A stretch of DNA of 33,982 bases from Paulinella micropora (Eukaryota; Cercozoa; Imbricatea; Euglyphida). The notes beneath the pieces are model-generated. The model made no database searches. It was given only the letters and a program-made list of their open reading frames with translations, and had not been told where the DNA came from. How positions within the stretch are numbered: the first letter of the stretch is position 1; each line of letters starts with the position of its first letter. Below, piece by piece: positions 15,290 through 25,336 of the stretch. The stretch is from NCBI GenBank assembly GCA_009731375.1, contig BJOX01000088.1, positions 431,733 to 465,714 of the forward strand, given 5' to 3'. Position numbers and translations under genes: made by a program.

Positions 15290-18200
15290 ATGGGCCCCCG
15301 CCACCTTCGCTAGGCCCGTGACGTACGCTCGCCACCGGCTTTCGGTAGCCCGTCTTCGGTAGCCGCGTGCATCCCGTCGGACAGCACGGTGCGCGACGTG
15401 TCGGTGGGCTGCCTGAGCGGCCGCGGCACGGACGAGAACCCGCACGATTTCACCTTTGACGATCGCAGCCTGCGCGTAGACCCGCAGAGCGGGCGCTGCG
15501 AACTGTGCGGCGGGGATGTCATTTCTTGCCCGGGCCACCAGGGCCATTTGGAGTTCCCGGAGCCGTTCCTGCTGCCACAGCTCAAGAAACAAACGTACCA
15601 GGCGCTCGTCCTGGCGTGCAAGTTCTGTGGCGCGTACCTGTGGGAGACAGGAGCGCTGGTGTCGGCCAGAATGCAGGCAACGGCGGCGGCGGGCGAACTC
15701 ACGGAGGCGGAGCTAACGGTTGCGCGGCAATCGATTTCGGTCGCGCTCCCATTCCCGGACCACAGCGCGCGCGAGGCGATCGCGGCGCATTTCGCACGTT
15801 CGGACCAGGCGGAGTTCTGGGCGGCCACGGAGCGCTGCGGCGCCGACACTCTGGCCAACGTGGAGCCCGGGGCCGCGGCCCTCGTGCTGGGGCCCCGCAC
15901 TGGCGCCGAGCTGTCAGCCGCCGAGGTCGCCGGCGCCTGGGCGGCGCACCCGCTCCTGGCGTCGTGGCGCGCGGCCACCGCGGCCGCGTTCGGCTGCTGG
16001 CGCACGGCGCAGTCGCAGCGCGGCAAGCGCAGGGGGCACGGCCAAGAGCGCGCGCCACAGGCCTGCGTACTAGTCCGCGTCCGCCAGGTGCTGGAGTTCG
16101 GCGCCCGTGCGGCCGTCAACCCCCCCGTGACGCTGCTGACAGTCGCACGTTTGCTGCAGCAAGAACGCGTGCTGCACGAGACGCTGGTGCAGCGGCTGGA
16201 GCGGCTCGCGCACCTGGGCATGACGAGGCGCTCCCGGGGGCACTTCGTGCGCTGCGCGCCCCCGTGCGAGCGCCAGGCGCTGGCCGGCGCCCCGGCCCTG
16301 GAGCGGCAGCGGCTGGAGTGCAGCGCGCGCCTGGACACGCTCGCGGCGGCCCTGGTTCGCCTGCGCGCGGAAGCCGCTGCACCGGTTGAGGGGCTGGCGA
16401 AGCAGCGCTTACAGAAGGTCCCGCGCGCCGAACGGCTGGAGCCGGAGCAGTGGCGGGCCTTTGTGGTGAAGGCGGTCTACTCTGCTACGGCGCAGCGCAA
16501 GCACTTTTATCTGCAGTGTTCGCCGTGCCTGGGGGGCTGCGGCGGGGCCCAGCCCACCGTCAGTGAGCGCGGCGCCTCTTTCGCGTGCGACTTCAGGGAG
16601 GGCTCGGCCACGTTCGAGCCCAGCAACATGTACTGGCGGGTGCTGCTGGCCGGCGGGCGTTTGCCGCTGGCCAGGCTGAGGCTGCCCTCCGGGCTGCAGC
16701 ACCCCTTCCGCCTGAGCGTGTTGTCTGCCTCCCGCGCCCTGCTACCGCTCGTGCGCGCAACCGTAGGCGGCAGGCAGGCGATGCTCAACTACGGGCGCGA
16801 CCTGACGCAGCAGATCACGCAGCTGATCGAGCTGCTGCGCTGTGCCTGGGAGGTGCTGCAGTCCTGGGAATAAACGGTTGCGTCGGCCGCGGTGCCGGGC
16901 GGGGCCTTGTTGTCCGCCGAGCTTGCTGTGGACCCGCTCGCCAAGGAATACAAGCAGACGCTCAGCTCCGCGTACTATTGCTGGCACTCGACCTTCAGCC
17001 GCGGCGGCAGCGACGGCGCGCTCGAGGACCAGCTGGGGCCGGTGTCCAGGAACCTGAGCGAGCTGCTGGGCAAGAAGGACGGCGAGTTCCGCAAGAACGG
17101 GCTCGGCAAGCGCATCGACCACTCGGCCCGCGGCGTGCTGATCTGCAACGCGCTCGTGCCCCTGGGCCACGTCGCGCTGGGGCTCTGCATGCTGCGCACG
17201 CTGCGGGAAAGAGTGGTGGTCGGCGCACACAACCTGGCGGCCGTCCGCGCGGCCGCGGACCAGGTGCAGCGCGCCCGGGCCGAGCTCGCGGTTCGCCGCC
17301 GGCTGCTAGAAGAAGCGCGGGCCGCGCGGCGCGAGTGCGAGGTGCTGCAGCTGGTCGAAAGCAGCGACGACCTGCAGTACAACGACGTGTACCCGAACCT
17401 CGGGCGCCTGTGGCGCGCGACGGGCCAGACACTGGCCTTGGAGCAGCTGGCCGGGGACTACTCGTCGCACATTGAGATTGGCGATGCCATCGAGGTCAGC
17501 CTCACCGAGGGCAGCAAGGTCGTCGTCAACCGCCAGCCCACGCTGTCGCCCCAGAGCGCGCGCGTGTTCACGGTCCTGGCGCCGCGCGCGCCGCTCTACG
17601 CTACGGCGGCGCCGCAGCACTACTGCGTCGCGCTCAATCCGATCGAAGAAATACCGTTCAACGGATACAATGACGGCGACGTCGTCACCGTCATCGCGCT
17701 GCAGGACCTGCAGGGCTGCTGGAGCTCCGAGGAGACCATGGGCTCCGCGCTGCTGGCCACGTCGCGCGCGGCGGGCGAGAACGTGGCGAGGTTGGCGCAG
17801 GACAACCTGGCCGTGCTGTTCCACGCGCTGGCTACGAACCAGACGTTCCGGCAGGAGCAGCTGCTGCATTTGTACGCGCTGCTGGAACAGAACGTGCCGG
17901 CGCCGCGCGGCGCTCTGGTCGCTTTGCCGCCCCAGCTGCCGACACAGCCCGCCACCTGCGAGAGTGGTCCTGCTGGGACGTGGTCGCCACGTTCCTGCCG
18001 CAGGGCTTCGTGCCGCCCTGGGTCCAGTGCGACGGGACAATGGCAGAGTGGCGCTGCGCACAGCGCTGGAACAAGGCCTGGCTCGGCCAGGGCGCGGCCA
18101 GCCTGACCAAGCTGCTGCACGCCGACTACGGGCCCGAGTGGGCGGCGTTCTTTCTGAACTGCGTCAGCGTCTTCGTGCTCTGGTCGAACCAACGCCACAG

Positions 18201-20766
18201 CACCACCGTCAACCTGGCCGAGCTCGTGCACGACAACCCCTGGGGCGCCACAGAAATGGCCGGCACGCCTGCCATTGCCGCACCAGCGATTGTCGCACAG
18301 CCGCCGGGTCATTTCTCGTGGCTGTCGCGGGAACGCCGGCCGCGCAGTCGTCCGTAGAAGATACCTTCCGCCAGCAGTGCGCCGTGCGCACGGCGCAGCT
18401 GCAGCAGCTCGCGGCCCAGCACCAGCGCGAGCGCTATACTGCGGGTGTGCGCGAGCTCCGGGTCAGCGTCGCGTCCGGCGCCAAGGGCTCGATCGACGAC
18501 CTGCGGCAGCACGACCTGCAGACGGGCCTGCACCTTTACGAGCAGGCGCTCATCTCGCCCAGCCTGTGCGGGCGCCGCAGCGCGTACTCGCGCTACGGCG
18601 ACCCGCTCGACAACGGCTTCGTCACCCATTCATTCATGTCGGGCCTCACGATCCGCGACTACGGCTGGCACATGGTGTCCGCCCGCGAGGTCGTGGGGCG
18701 CAACGTGCGCACCGTAGCTACCACCGGCTATTTCCAGCACTCCCTGAGCTTTGCCCTGCAGGACGTCCTGTACGTCGTGCCGGGGCTTTTGGTCAGGGGC
18801 GGCCGCGACGTCGTGCACGTGCCCGGCCGGGTCGTGGACGGCGCCGCGCAACGGCCCGTGCAGTCGGCGCTCGCGGAGGTTTGGTTCCGCGAGCCGCGTG
18901 TCTGCGCGCTGCACCCGTCGTTGCACGCCTGCCTCGCCCAGCAACGGCCGCGGCTGTGCGCCAGCTGCGCCGCTGTCCGCCCATGTTTACCAGGCGCTCA
19001 TCGGTGACAACGGCGATTCTGAGGACGAGCGCGAGCGCCTGGTGCGGTCGGGGCTGCTGTTCGAGGAGCTGGCGTGGGCCGCATCTGCTGGCCGTGAGTG
19101 GCTGCCGCGCACCGTCTTTGCGCTGCCCGTGCTGGCCGAGAGGTTGCGGCGCGCGCATTCAGATGTTCAGCAGGTGGCGCCCGTGGCACCCGCGCGGGCG
19201 CTCGTTACGCGCCTGCTGCAATACTTGTGCCAGGTGCCCGGCGACTGCGCCTGGTGCGTGCACCATGCCTACGTCGCCTCGGAGCTCACGGCCTGGCGCG
19301 TCGCGCACGTGTACCGCCTGTCCCTGCCGCTGCTCGAGATCCTGCTCAAGCAGGTGCTGTACTGCTTCCAGGTGCACCGCCTGCCGTTCGGCTACTCCAT
19401 GGGCGGCGTCGCCGCGTCGTCCTACGGGCATTTAGGCACGCAGCTCACGCTCAACACGCGCCACAAGCCGTCCAACACCATCCGCTCCACCGAGGGCCAC
19501 CCCCGCATCCTGGCCCTCACGAGGCTGCAGTCCAAGGGCCAGGACTTCTTGCTGCGGGGCCGGCTGCGCAGCGCCGAGGACGTCGCCAAGTGGCGGGCCG
19601 TCGACCCGGCCAGGCGCGGCGGCGTCCGCGTGCTCGACCGCAGCAGTTCGGTTGTCGACCTGCGCGCCCTGCTGCAGCGGGCGCCCGCCGCCAGCCTCTG
19701 CGCCGCGCTCTACTCCTTCGACTACTACCACCAGGCCCTGCTCGAGCTGGGGCTGCCCGACCTGCGGCTGCACGTGCAGGACGCCGACCTAGACCTGCGG
19801 GGCCTAAGGCGCCGCCGCGCGCCACAGGTCATGGTCGAGGTTGGCACCGGCACCCGCAAGGGCCGCAAGCGCTCGGCAGCAACAATAGCGGCGGCGACTG
19901 TGTCCAAGCGCGCGCGCGCCGCCGCGGGGAAGTAGTCCAAAGTCTCGCGCCAGGGCGCGCTCGTCGCCTTCGACGACGCCGCCGCCAGGGCGCACGGCTT
20001 TGCGGACGGCGGGCTGCAGCTGGCCCGGCTGCTCCGTTCGCAACTGCCGTCCTTTGCCGTGTGCTCCGCCTGGGCGTCCAGGGAGCGGGGGTGGACGTGC
20101 GTGCTGCTGCGCGTGTGCAGCGGCAAGAAGGCGCGGCAGAAGGCCGGTGCGCCTTTGCCCGCGCAGGCCCGCTTCAACACCTACCAGTACAACCACACGC
20201 AGCTCTACTGCGAAAGCCTGCTGCGCCAGGCGCTCGCCGCCATGCAGCCTGCCGTTGGCGTCGACGCCATCGACCTGTCGACTGTGGACGGGCTGCTGTC
20301 CGTGCAGATGCGCCCCCGGGCGCACCACACTGGCACAAGTGCGGCGCCTGCTCGCCAGGCCCGAGTGGGTGCCCGAGTCACTCGAAATCACGGACCCGCT
20401 CGTCGCCTTCCAGGGCCTCGGCATCGAGGCCTGTTGCACGGCGCTGTCCTCCGAGCTCAGGAAGGCGCACAGCGGCCTCGGCGAGCTCGACTTCTGCCAC
20501 ACGCAGCTTCTGGCCTCCACCATGTGCCTCAAGGGCCTGCCCCTGCCCATCAGCCGCGCGGGCTACGCGCAGCTCGAGGACGACCCCTTCGAGCGCGCTC
20601 TCTTTGAAAAAAACGGCCGTATTTTTATTTGGGAAGCGATAAAGACAAGGTTTCCCAGCGAGGGTCGATGTACTGGCGTTTTGTGTCCGGCCAGCTGCCG
20701 GAAGTGGGCGACGCCTATTTTCAAATCTCGCACGATCGCCTTCCGGCCGGCGTAAAAAGTGATTAA
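15290..20766 (+). pseudogene. DNA-directed RNA polymerase largest subunit (RPB1) homologue, multiply interrupted
   Basis: RPB1 landmarks occur in order. N-terminal zinc region: CELCGGDVISCPGHQGHLEF and CKFCG. Then GEFRKNGLGKRIDHSARGV (17082-17138), VVNRQPTLSPQSARVF, and the catalytic loop FNGYNDGDVV (17657-17686). Then EWSCWDVVATFLP, SGAKGSIDDLRQHD, GFVTHSFMSGLTIRDYGWHM, the bridge-helix region VRTVATTGYFQHSLSFALQD, the trigger loop TQLTLNTRHKPSNTI, GLGIEACCTALSSELRKAH, and PLPISRAGY with FERALFEK. No CTD heptads are seen. In-frame stops: TAG 15311, TAA 16871, TAG 19933. Frame changes occur near 17935-17965, 18310-18345, 18955-18990, 20305-20330 and at the A7 run 20607-20613. The catalytic NADFDGD is NGYNDGD, so one of three Mg-binding Asp is lost. 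The ATG at 15290 precedes the first stop by seven codons; the true start is uncertain. It looks like a decaying polymerase gene. Confidence 0.85.
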
Positions 20767-20805
20767 ATTTTGCTTGGTGGTTTTTGTATAAAATTAAAAG
20801 ATTGC
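20699..20805 (+). repeat. Direct repeat, left copy (includes the presumed RPB1 3' end)
   Basis: CCGGAAGTGGGCGACGCCTA, TTTTCAAAT, CACGATCGCC, CTTCCGGCC and AAATTTTGCTTGGTGG recur at 21742-21855. Inside, CCGGAAGTGGGCGA and TCGCC-TTCCGG can pair as a small hairpin. The repeat covers the last ~25 codons assigned to RPB1, so those residues could belong to the repeat rather than to the polymerase. Confidence 0.8.
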
Positions 20806-21084
20806 ACTGTCACGATTTATTTTTTTTTAAGGATTTTGCAGCAGCAGAATATTGCATACAAGGATAAAGCAGTTCATTCTAATTGAAGTAAAAGCACTAC
20901 TACAGACGATTTTGTGAATGAAACCCACCAGATTGGCAACAGCTTAGCTCATTGAAAAAGGTCCGGACTCTGCACAAACACCGGCCCCCCCTTAGGGGTT
21001 TTGTCGCTCAGCGTGGCCCTTGTCCGAGAAAGCCACGATGACAGACAGAAAAAGGGGGTCGGGTGGGGGGGCCGGTCCCAATTT
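20806..21084. other. AT-rich spacer downstream of RPB1
   Basis: An AT-rich stretch without a convincing reading frame. It ends with G/C-rich sequence (CCGGCCCCCCCTTAGGGG near 20981; GGGTGGGGGGGCCGG near 21062). Confidence 0.5.
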
Positions 21085-21741
21085 CGCGCAAATCTGCCGA
21101 AGTTTGCGGGAAAAAGCTGTTTTGTCGCGAAGTTCACCGGGTTCCGTATAGATTCGAATAAAAAAGTTTGGTCATTTCGGCAATCCTGCAAAGCCTGAGA
21201 GCAAAATTTTCGGGAGACGACGGCGGGCGGGGAAATTTACAGAAATCAGAAAATTTTTCCCCTTCCGCCGTCGTCTCCCCAAATTTTTTAACTTACCTTT
21301 AGCAGGATTGCCGAAATGTCCTTTGCTAAAAAAATTCTGTCGGTAGCCGCAAAATCCTTCAAAAGCCGTATCGCAAAAATCTGCCGGAGTTTGCGGCAGA
21401 AAGCTGTTTTGTCGCGAAATTCACCGGGTTCCGGGCAGATTCATAAAAAAGTTTGGTCATTTCGGCAATCCTGCAAAGCCTGAGAGCAAAATTTTCGGGA
21501 GACGACGGCGGGCGGGGAAATTTACAGAAATCAGAAAATTTTTCCCTTCCCGCCGTCGTCTCCCCAAATTTTTTAACTTACCTTTAGCAGGATTGCCGAA
21601 ATGTCCTTTGCTAAAAAAAATTCTGACGGGAGCCGCAAAATCCGTCAGAAGCCGTTTCGCGCGAATCTGCCGGAGTTTGCGGCAAAAAGCTGTTTTGTCG
21701 CGAAATTCACCGGGTTCCGGGAAGATGTTAAAGACCAATGC
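21085..21741. repeat. Palindromic repeat family B, 287-bp tandem units (about 2.3 copies)
   Basis: AATCTGCCG-AGTTTGCGG recurs at about 21090, 21376 and 21663, a period of 286-287 bp. Each full unit contains a hairpin of about 146 nt (21173-21318 and 21458-21603): outer arms CATTTCGGCAATCCTGC and GCAGGATTGCCGAAATG, inner arms TTTTCGGGAGACGACGGCGG and CCGCCGTCGTCTCCCCAAA. The shoulder GCCGAAATGTCCTTTGCT is shared with family A, so the two families are related. Confidence 0.88.
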
Positions 21742-21855
21742 ATCCGGAAGTGGGCGACGCCTATTTTCAAATTTCACACGATCGCCCTTCCGGCCAGCGT
21801 AAAAAAAGTGAGTAAATTTTGCTTGGTGGTTTTTTGTTTTCAATGAAACGATTGT
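21742..21855 (+). repeat. Direct repeat, right copy
   Basis: This near-copy of 20699-20805 closes the palindromic array. The pair brackets about 940 bp. Confidence 0.8.
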
Positions 21856-22590
21856 TTAAAAAAAGAATACAGGGTCAAGCAACGGATTTCCGCGCGTGTT
21901 ACTGTTTATTTGTAAATTAGGGTGGTCCAAGTTCTGAACATTCTGTCGCAGGATGTTTTGTAGCCGGACCCCGATGGCCTCATCGCACTTTTCGATGTAG
22001 AGCGACGAGACCTGTGTTAGGCCGTGCCAGATCACGGAAATTTCTGGCGAATTGACTTTAAACAAGCTAACCCTGCAAGGACCGCTGACCTTGAGCTCTG
22101 TGTTTGGCAGTGGGTTTGCTGTGCGTTCCATTTTAAGGCGCGTGCAATAGGGCGCGTGCAGGACCAGCGGGCTGCCGGTAGCGTCGGTGATGCTGAAGTC
22201 TGATAGTCGCAGTTCGAACACGCCCGTCAGGTTTTCGACAAGGGCACGCGGCAGGCTTATTTTTTGGATAGTGACCTTTCGTAGGTTCTGGATCAGTCGC
22301 GGCAGCGTGCAGAGCTGTGTTAGCCAGGCTTCAATCTTTCGTGCTATCTGGCCGTCGCGGCCGAAGAGGTTCAGAGATGAAGGCAACCACGAATCGTACT
22401 GACATTTGTTGACCAGCTTCGTGAGTGTCTTGATGTCTACTGAGAAGGCACGCTCGCCCTGCAAACAATTTTCCCAGGCAGTCTGCAGGGCTTTCTTGTT
22501 TTCGAGCTGTTCAAAGAAGCGACGTTCGGCTTCGGGTGGATAGATTTCCTGTACTATGGTCATCTTCTCCGTCGAGACCTTCTGTAACAT
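21856..22590 (-). CDS. Hypothetical protein, possibly LRR-like
   Basis: The ATG at 22590 (MLQKVSTEKMTIVQEIYPPE) opens 244 residues. The N-terminal third is charged and helical (EAERRFFEQLENKKALQTAW). The rest has regularly spaced Leu-rich strands (LRKVTIQKISLP, VFELRLSDFSI, LTQVSSLYIEKC) that resemble the LRR-type repeats of the other proteins here, but no F-box is visible. Its composition is less GC-rich than most neighbours. Whether the stop at 21856 is the original end is unclear, because the array boundary lies exactly there. Confidence 0.65.
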   Translation of the reverse strand: MLQKVSTEKMTIVQEIYPPEAERRFFEQLENKKALQTAWENCLQGERAFSVDIKTLTKLVNKCQYDSWLPSSLNLFGRDGQIARKIEAWLTQLCTLPRLIQNLRKVTIQKISLPRALVENLTGVFELRLSDFSITDATGSPLVLHAPYCTRLKMERTANPLPNTELKVSGPCRVSLFKVNSPEISVIWHGLTQVSSLYIEKCDEAIGVRLQNILRQNVQNLDHPNLQINSNTRGNPLLDPVFFF

Positions 22591-22744
22591 AATTCCAGAG
22601 TTCAGGTGTCAGACATTGGTACAAGCCGGGCATTGAGCCGGCAAGGTTTCTTTTTTTGCCCTTGCTGTTTAAGGTTTATTCTACTCTTTTTTTTTTAAGA
22701 AAAGGGGGCATTGGTACACACACACAAAAATAAATAAAAAATGT

Positions 22745-23581
22745 TTAGCGCGGGGCGTCCGGGTCTCGCAGGCGTTTCTTAGGGGAACGCCCATCCGCGG
22801 GCGTGAGCCGGGTCTGCGACAGTCTCTGCTTGCCCCAGCCGTCACGCACAAACAGTTGCACTTTCTCTCGCCGCCGGCGCGCCAGGTCCCAGCCACTCAC
22901 AGGCAGCACCGTGTCCAGTACTTTGGACGCGCTGGTCCGCTCCTTGGCGGCGCTCAACAAAATATCATAGCAGGGCCGAAGTTGCGCGAGCTTGTCCTGC
23001 AGCAACTGCTCCACGTCGCCGGCCCCGCCGCAGCTAAGCGGCACTGGCTCTTTTGCGCCCGGGGGTACTTCCAGGAGAAACTCGAAGGAGAACGAAATGG
23101 TGATTTCGTCGTGCTGCGCGCCGGGCAGGGTCGTGCGCAGCGAAAATTTGGTCTGGCCCCTCTTGTTCGGCTTGCCCAGCGACCCCTTCAGCTCCGTGCA
23201 GGCCGCGGGCTTGTTAAGGAACAGGGCTTCGAACTACGACGCCTGAGGGCGGCGGGCTAGCGACAGGAGCCAAGAGGCCGTGCGGACTGCCTCAGGGATC
23301 TGCAACAGCCTGCACCGGTCCAGCGCATGGTCGGGGACAACGTCGTCCTCGACCCCGGAGTCGCTGCTCTCGTCGTGGTCGCTGACGTCACACTCTGGGG
23401 CCCGCTCGTAACGCACGTGAATATTGACACGGCAGCCCGTGGCCACGAGCGCGGTGCCGGTCAGCCCGAACACGCGGATGCTCTGCAGGGCACCGAGCGT
23501 CGGCATTGGCCCGAGGGCAGTCTGCAGGAGCCTACGAGGAGGAGGATGTCCAACGGGCACCGCGCTTGGTTCGATGGCCAT
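22745..23581 (-). pseudogene. Hypothetical protein with in-frame TAG
   Basis: The ATG at 23581 (MAIEPSAVPVGHPPPRRLL) opens 115 codons to TAG at 23236-23234; the same frame then stays open for 163 codons to the TAG at 22747-22745. The upstream part has an acidic serine patch (SDHDESSDSGVEDD, CK2-type). The downstream part has a beta-rich region (TKFSLRTTLPG, ITISFSFEFLLEVPPG) and a basic tail (RSPKKRLRDPDAPR). The second half has no ATG until residue 71 after the stop, favouring one interrupted gene. No family is recognised. Confidence 0.6.
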
Positions 23582-23948
23582 GTTTTGTTTTTGTCCGTGC
23601 AAAAGAAAAAAGGACGGGCGCCAGTTCCCACCCCCCGGCGGCCCCCCCTTCCTCTAAGCCGGGAAAAAAAGGGAAAGTAGAACAACAAAAAAAAGGTGGG
23701 GGCCGGCCCCCCCCCCCCCGAATTCGAGGGGAAAGCTGAAGACGGAAGTGACAGCGGGGCTTCTGCAAATTTTTTTCTCTGCTTTTTTCTTATTCTCTGA
23801 AGTGCCGCACCTTGTGCGCCAGACGGCCCCCCCCCCCCCCCCCCCCCCCCCCGNNNNNNNNNNNNNNNNNNNNNNNNNNNNNNNNNNNNNNNNNNNNNNN
23901 NNNNNNNNNNNNNNNNNNNNNNNNNNNNNNNNNNNNNNNNNNNNNNNN
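23582..23948. other. Spacer with poly-C tract and 95-N gap
   Basis: The spacer contains A-runs, C-runs at 23709-23719 and a run of 26 C at 23827-23852 leading into the gap 23854-23948. The start of the Sel1 gene must lie in or before the gap. Confidence 0.6.
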
Positions 23949-23950
23949 GC

Positions 23951-24606
23951 CTGGCCCAGTACGACCTGGGGGTTTGCTACGATCTCGGGAAGGGAGTGCC
24001 GCAGGACTGCAGCAAGGCGGCGGAGTGGTACGCGAAGGCGGCCGCGCAAAATCTAAGCAGTGCGCAGTACAACCTGGGGATGTGTTACGATCTCGGAGAG
24101 GGAGTGCTGCAGGACCGCACCAAGGCAGAGAAGTACTTCATTCTGGCCGCAGAACAGGGCTTGGCCGAAGCCCAGTACGCCCTGGGTTGGTTGTATCGCA
24201 ACAGGAAGGAAATCCGCGACGACCAGCGCGCGGTTAAGTATTTGTCCCAGGCCGCAGAACAGGGGCACACCGGGGCCCAATGCAAACTATGGGAATGCTA
24301 CGAAACCGGGCAAGGAGTGCCGCAGGACAGCGAGAAAGCGGTCGAGTACCTGGCCTCAGCGGCGGCCGGGGGCGATGCCGTGGCCCAGTACAACCTGGGC
24401 CTCTGCCGCCTCAACGGCCAGGGAGCGATCCGGGACCCACGCCAGGCACTAGCTTGGCTGACCCTGGCAGCAGAGCAGGGCTACAGCGCCGCACAGCGCG
24501 TTCTCGGGCTCTGCTACTACTACGGGCAGGGAGTGCCCCGAGACTCGGGCCAAGCGCTAGCGTGGTTTGCGCAGGCCGCGCAACAAGGGGACGCCACGGG
24601 GATATA
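23951..24606 (+). pseudogene. Sel1-like (SLR) repeat protein, partial at both ends
   Basis: Directly after the gap the frame reads six Sel1 repeats of 36 residues: AQYDLGVCYDLGKGVPQD, AQYNLGMCYDLGEGVLQD, AQYALGWLYRNRKEIRDD, AQCKLWECYETGQGVPQD, AQYNLGLCRLNGQGAIRD and AQRVLGLCYYYGQGVPRD, each followed by a KA--Y/W--AA-QG helix. Sel1 repeats are alpha-solenoid protein-binding scaffolds. After QQGDATGIYW the Sel1 pattern ends and the still-open frame runs into repeat DNA and the next gap (24758) without a stop, so the 3' end appears to have been replaced by the repeat at 24650-24745. Confidence 0.85.
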
Positions 24607-24649
24607 CTGGGGCAATGAGAGAGCAGGTGCATGGGGGACGGTGGGAAGA

Positions 24650-24757
24650 GTTGGCGTTACCTGCGCGGCCCCACCACCCTATCCATTTTCCCTTAAACGC
24701 ATGGAGGAGGGGGGCCTGTGTTTTATTAATAGGCGAGTAGTGGGGGGGGGGGGGGGG
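24650..24757 (-). repeat. Inverted copy of the poly-C/G repeat block at 4335-4405
   Basis: Its reverse complement reads ACTCGCCTATTAATAAAACA, CAGGCCCCCC, GCGTTTAAGG and GGGGCCGCGCAGGTAACGCC, matching the block upstream of Fanzor copy 1. It runs into 16 G and the N gap. GGCGTTACCTG on this side and CAGATAACGCC at about 24874-24884 form an inverted pair around the gap. Confidence 0.7.
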
Positions 24758-25336
24758 NNNNNNNNNNNNNNNNNNNNNNNNNNNNNNNNNNNNNNNNNNN
24801 NNNNNNNNNNNNNNNNNNNNNNNNNNNNNNNNNNNNNNNNNNNNNGGGGGGGGGGGGGGGGGGGGGGGGGCCACAGATAACGCCTACTTTTTTCCCCTCC
24901 CCCGCGCGCCTGCCTCTCACTGATTCAAGGGGGAAAAAATTTTCATTTTTTATTCTTGGCATCAGCACCAAAAGGCTAAGAACGAAAGCTCCTGGTTGGC
25001 GCACAATTTCTCTCGCACTCTCTCTCTCTCTCTCTCTCTTTTCTCTCCCGCTCCCTTTTGCTCTTCCCTCTTCCTCGTTTTGCTTTTGCGCTCTTTCTCT
25101 CACTCCTCTCCATTTGCTCCCGTTTCTTACCATATTCCATTTCATTTCCAGGAGACGGGGGGGGGAGAGAGGAGAGGGCGCTCCGAGCAAAATCTACCTG
25201 CTTCCTCCTTTCTGTGCAGCGAAATTCAGACACAAAATTAGTTGCTTATTTTGTTAGCAGGTACAGCAGATGAAAATGGGGGGACTACTTGACAGTGCTG
25301 GGCCTGCCCTGATTATGATCTAGACCATCCCGGCCA

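Noticed and set aside
15505-16389. Alternative Gly/Arg/Pro-rich frames within the RPB1 region
   Set aside because: They lack the zinc-site and polymerase motifs that the chosen frame shows.
20607-20766. RPB1 ending at the frame stop after FERALFEK
   Set aside because: Another frame directly after the A7 run gives DKVSQRGSMYWRF...GQLPEVGDAYFQI, which fits the expected end of RPB1, so a frameshift is more likely than truncation, though this tail is also part of a direct repeat.
21457-21843. Minus-strand frame of 128 codons through the family B array
   Set aside because: It is explained by the palindromic tandem repeat; a similar peptide arises from family A for the same reason.
23854-24845. 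Poly-G/C next to gaps as a pure two-colour sequencing artefact
   Set aside because: That artefact predicts G before and C after a gap. Here C-gap, C-gap-G and G-gap-G are seen, and similar tracts occur away from gaps. Tract lengths still need independent reads.
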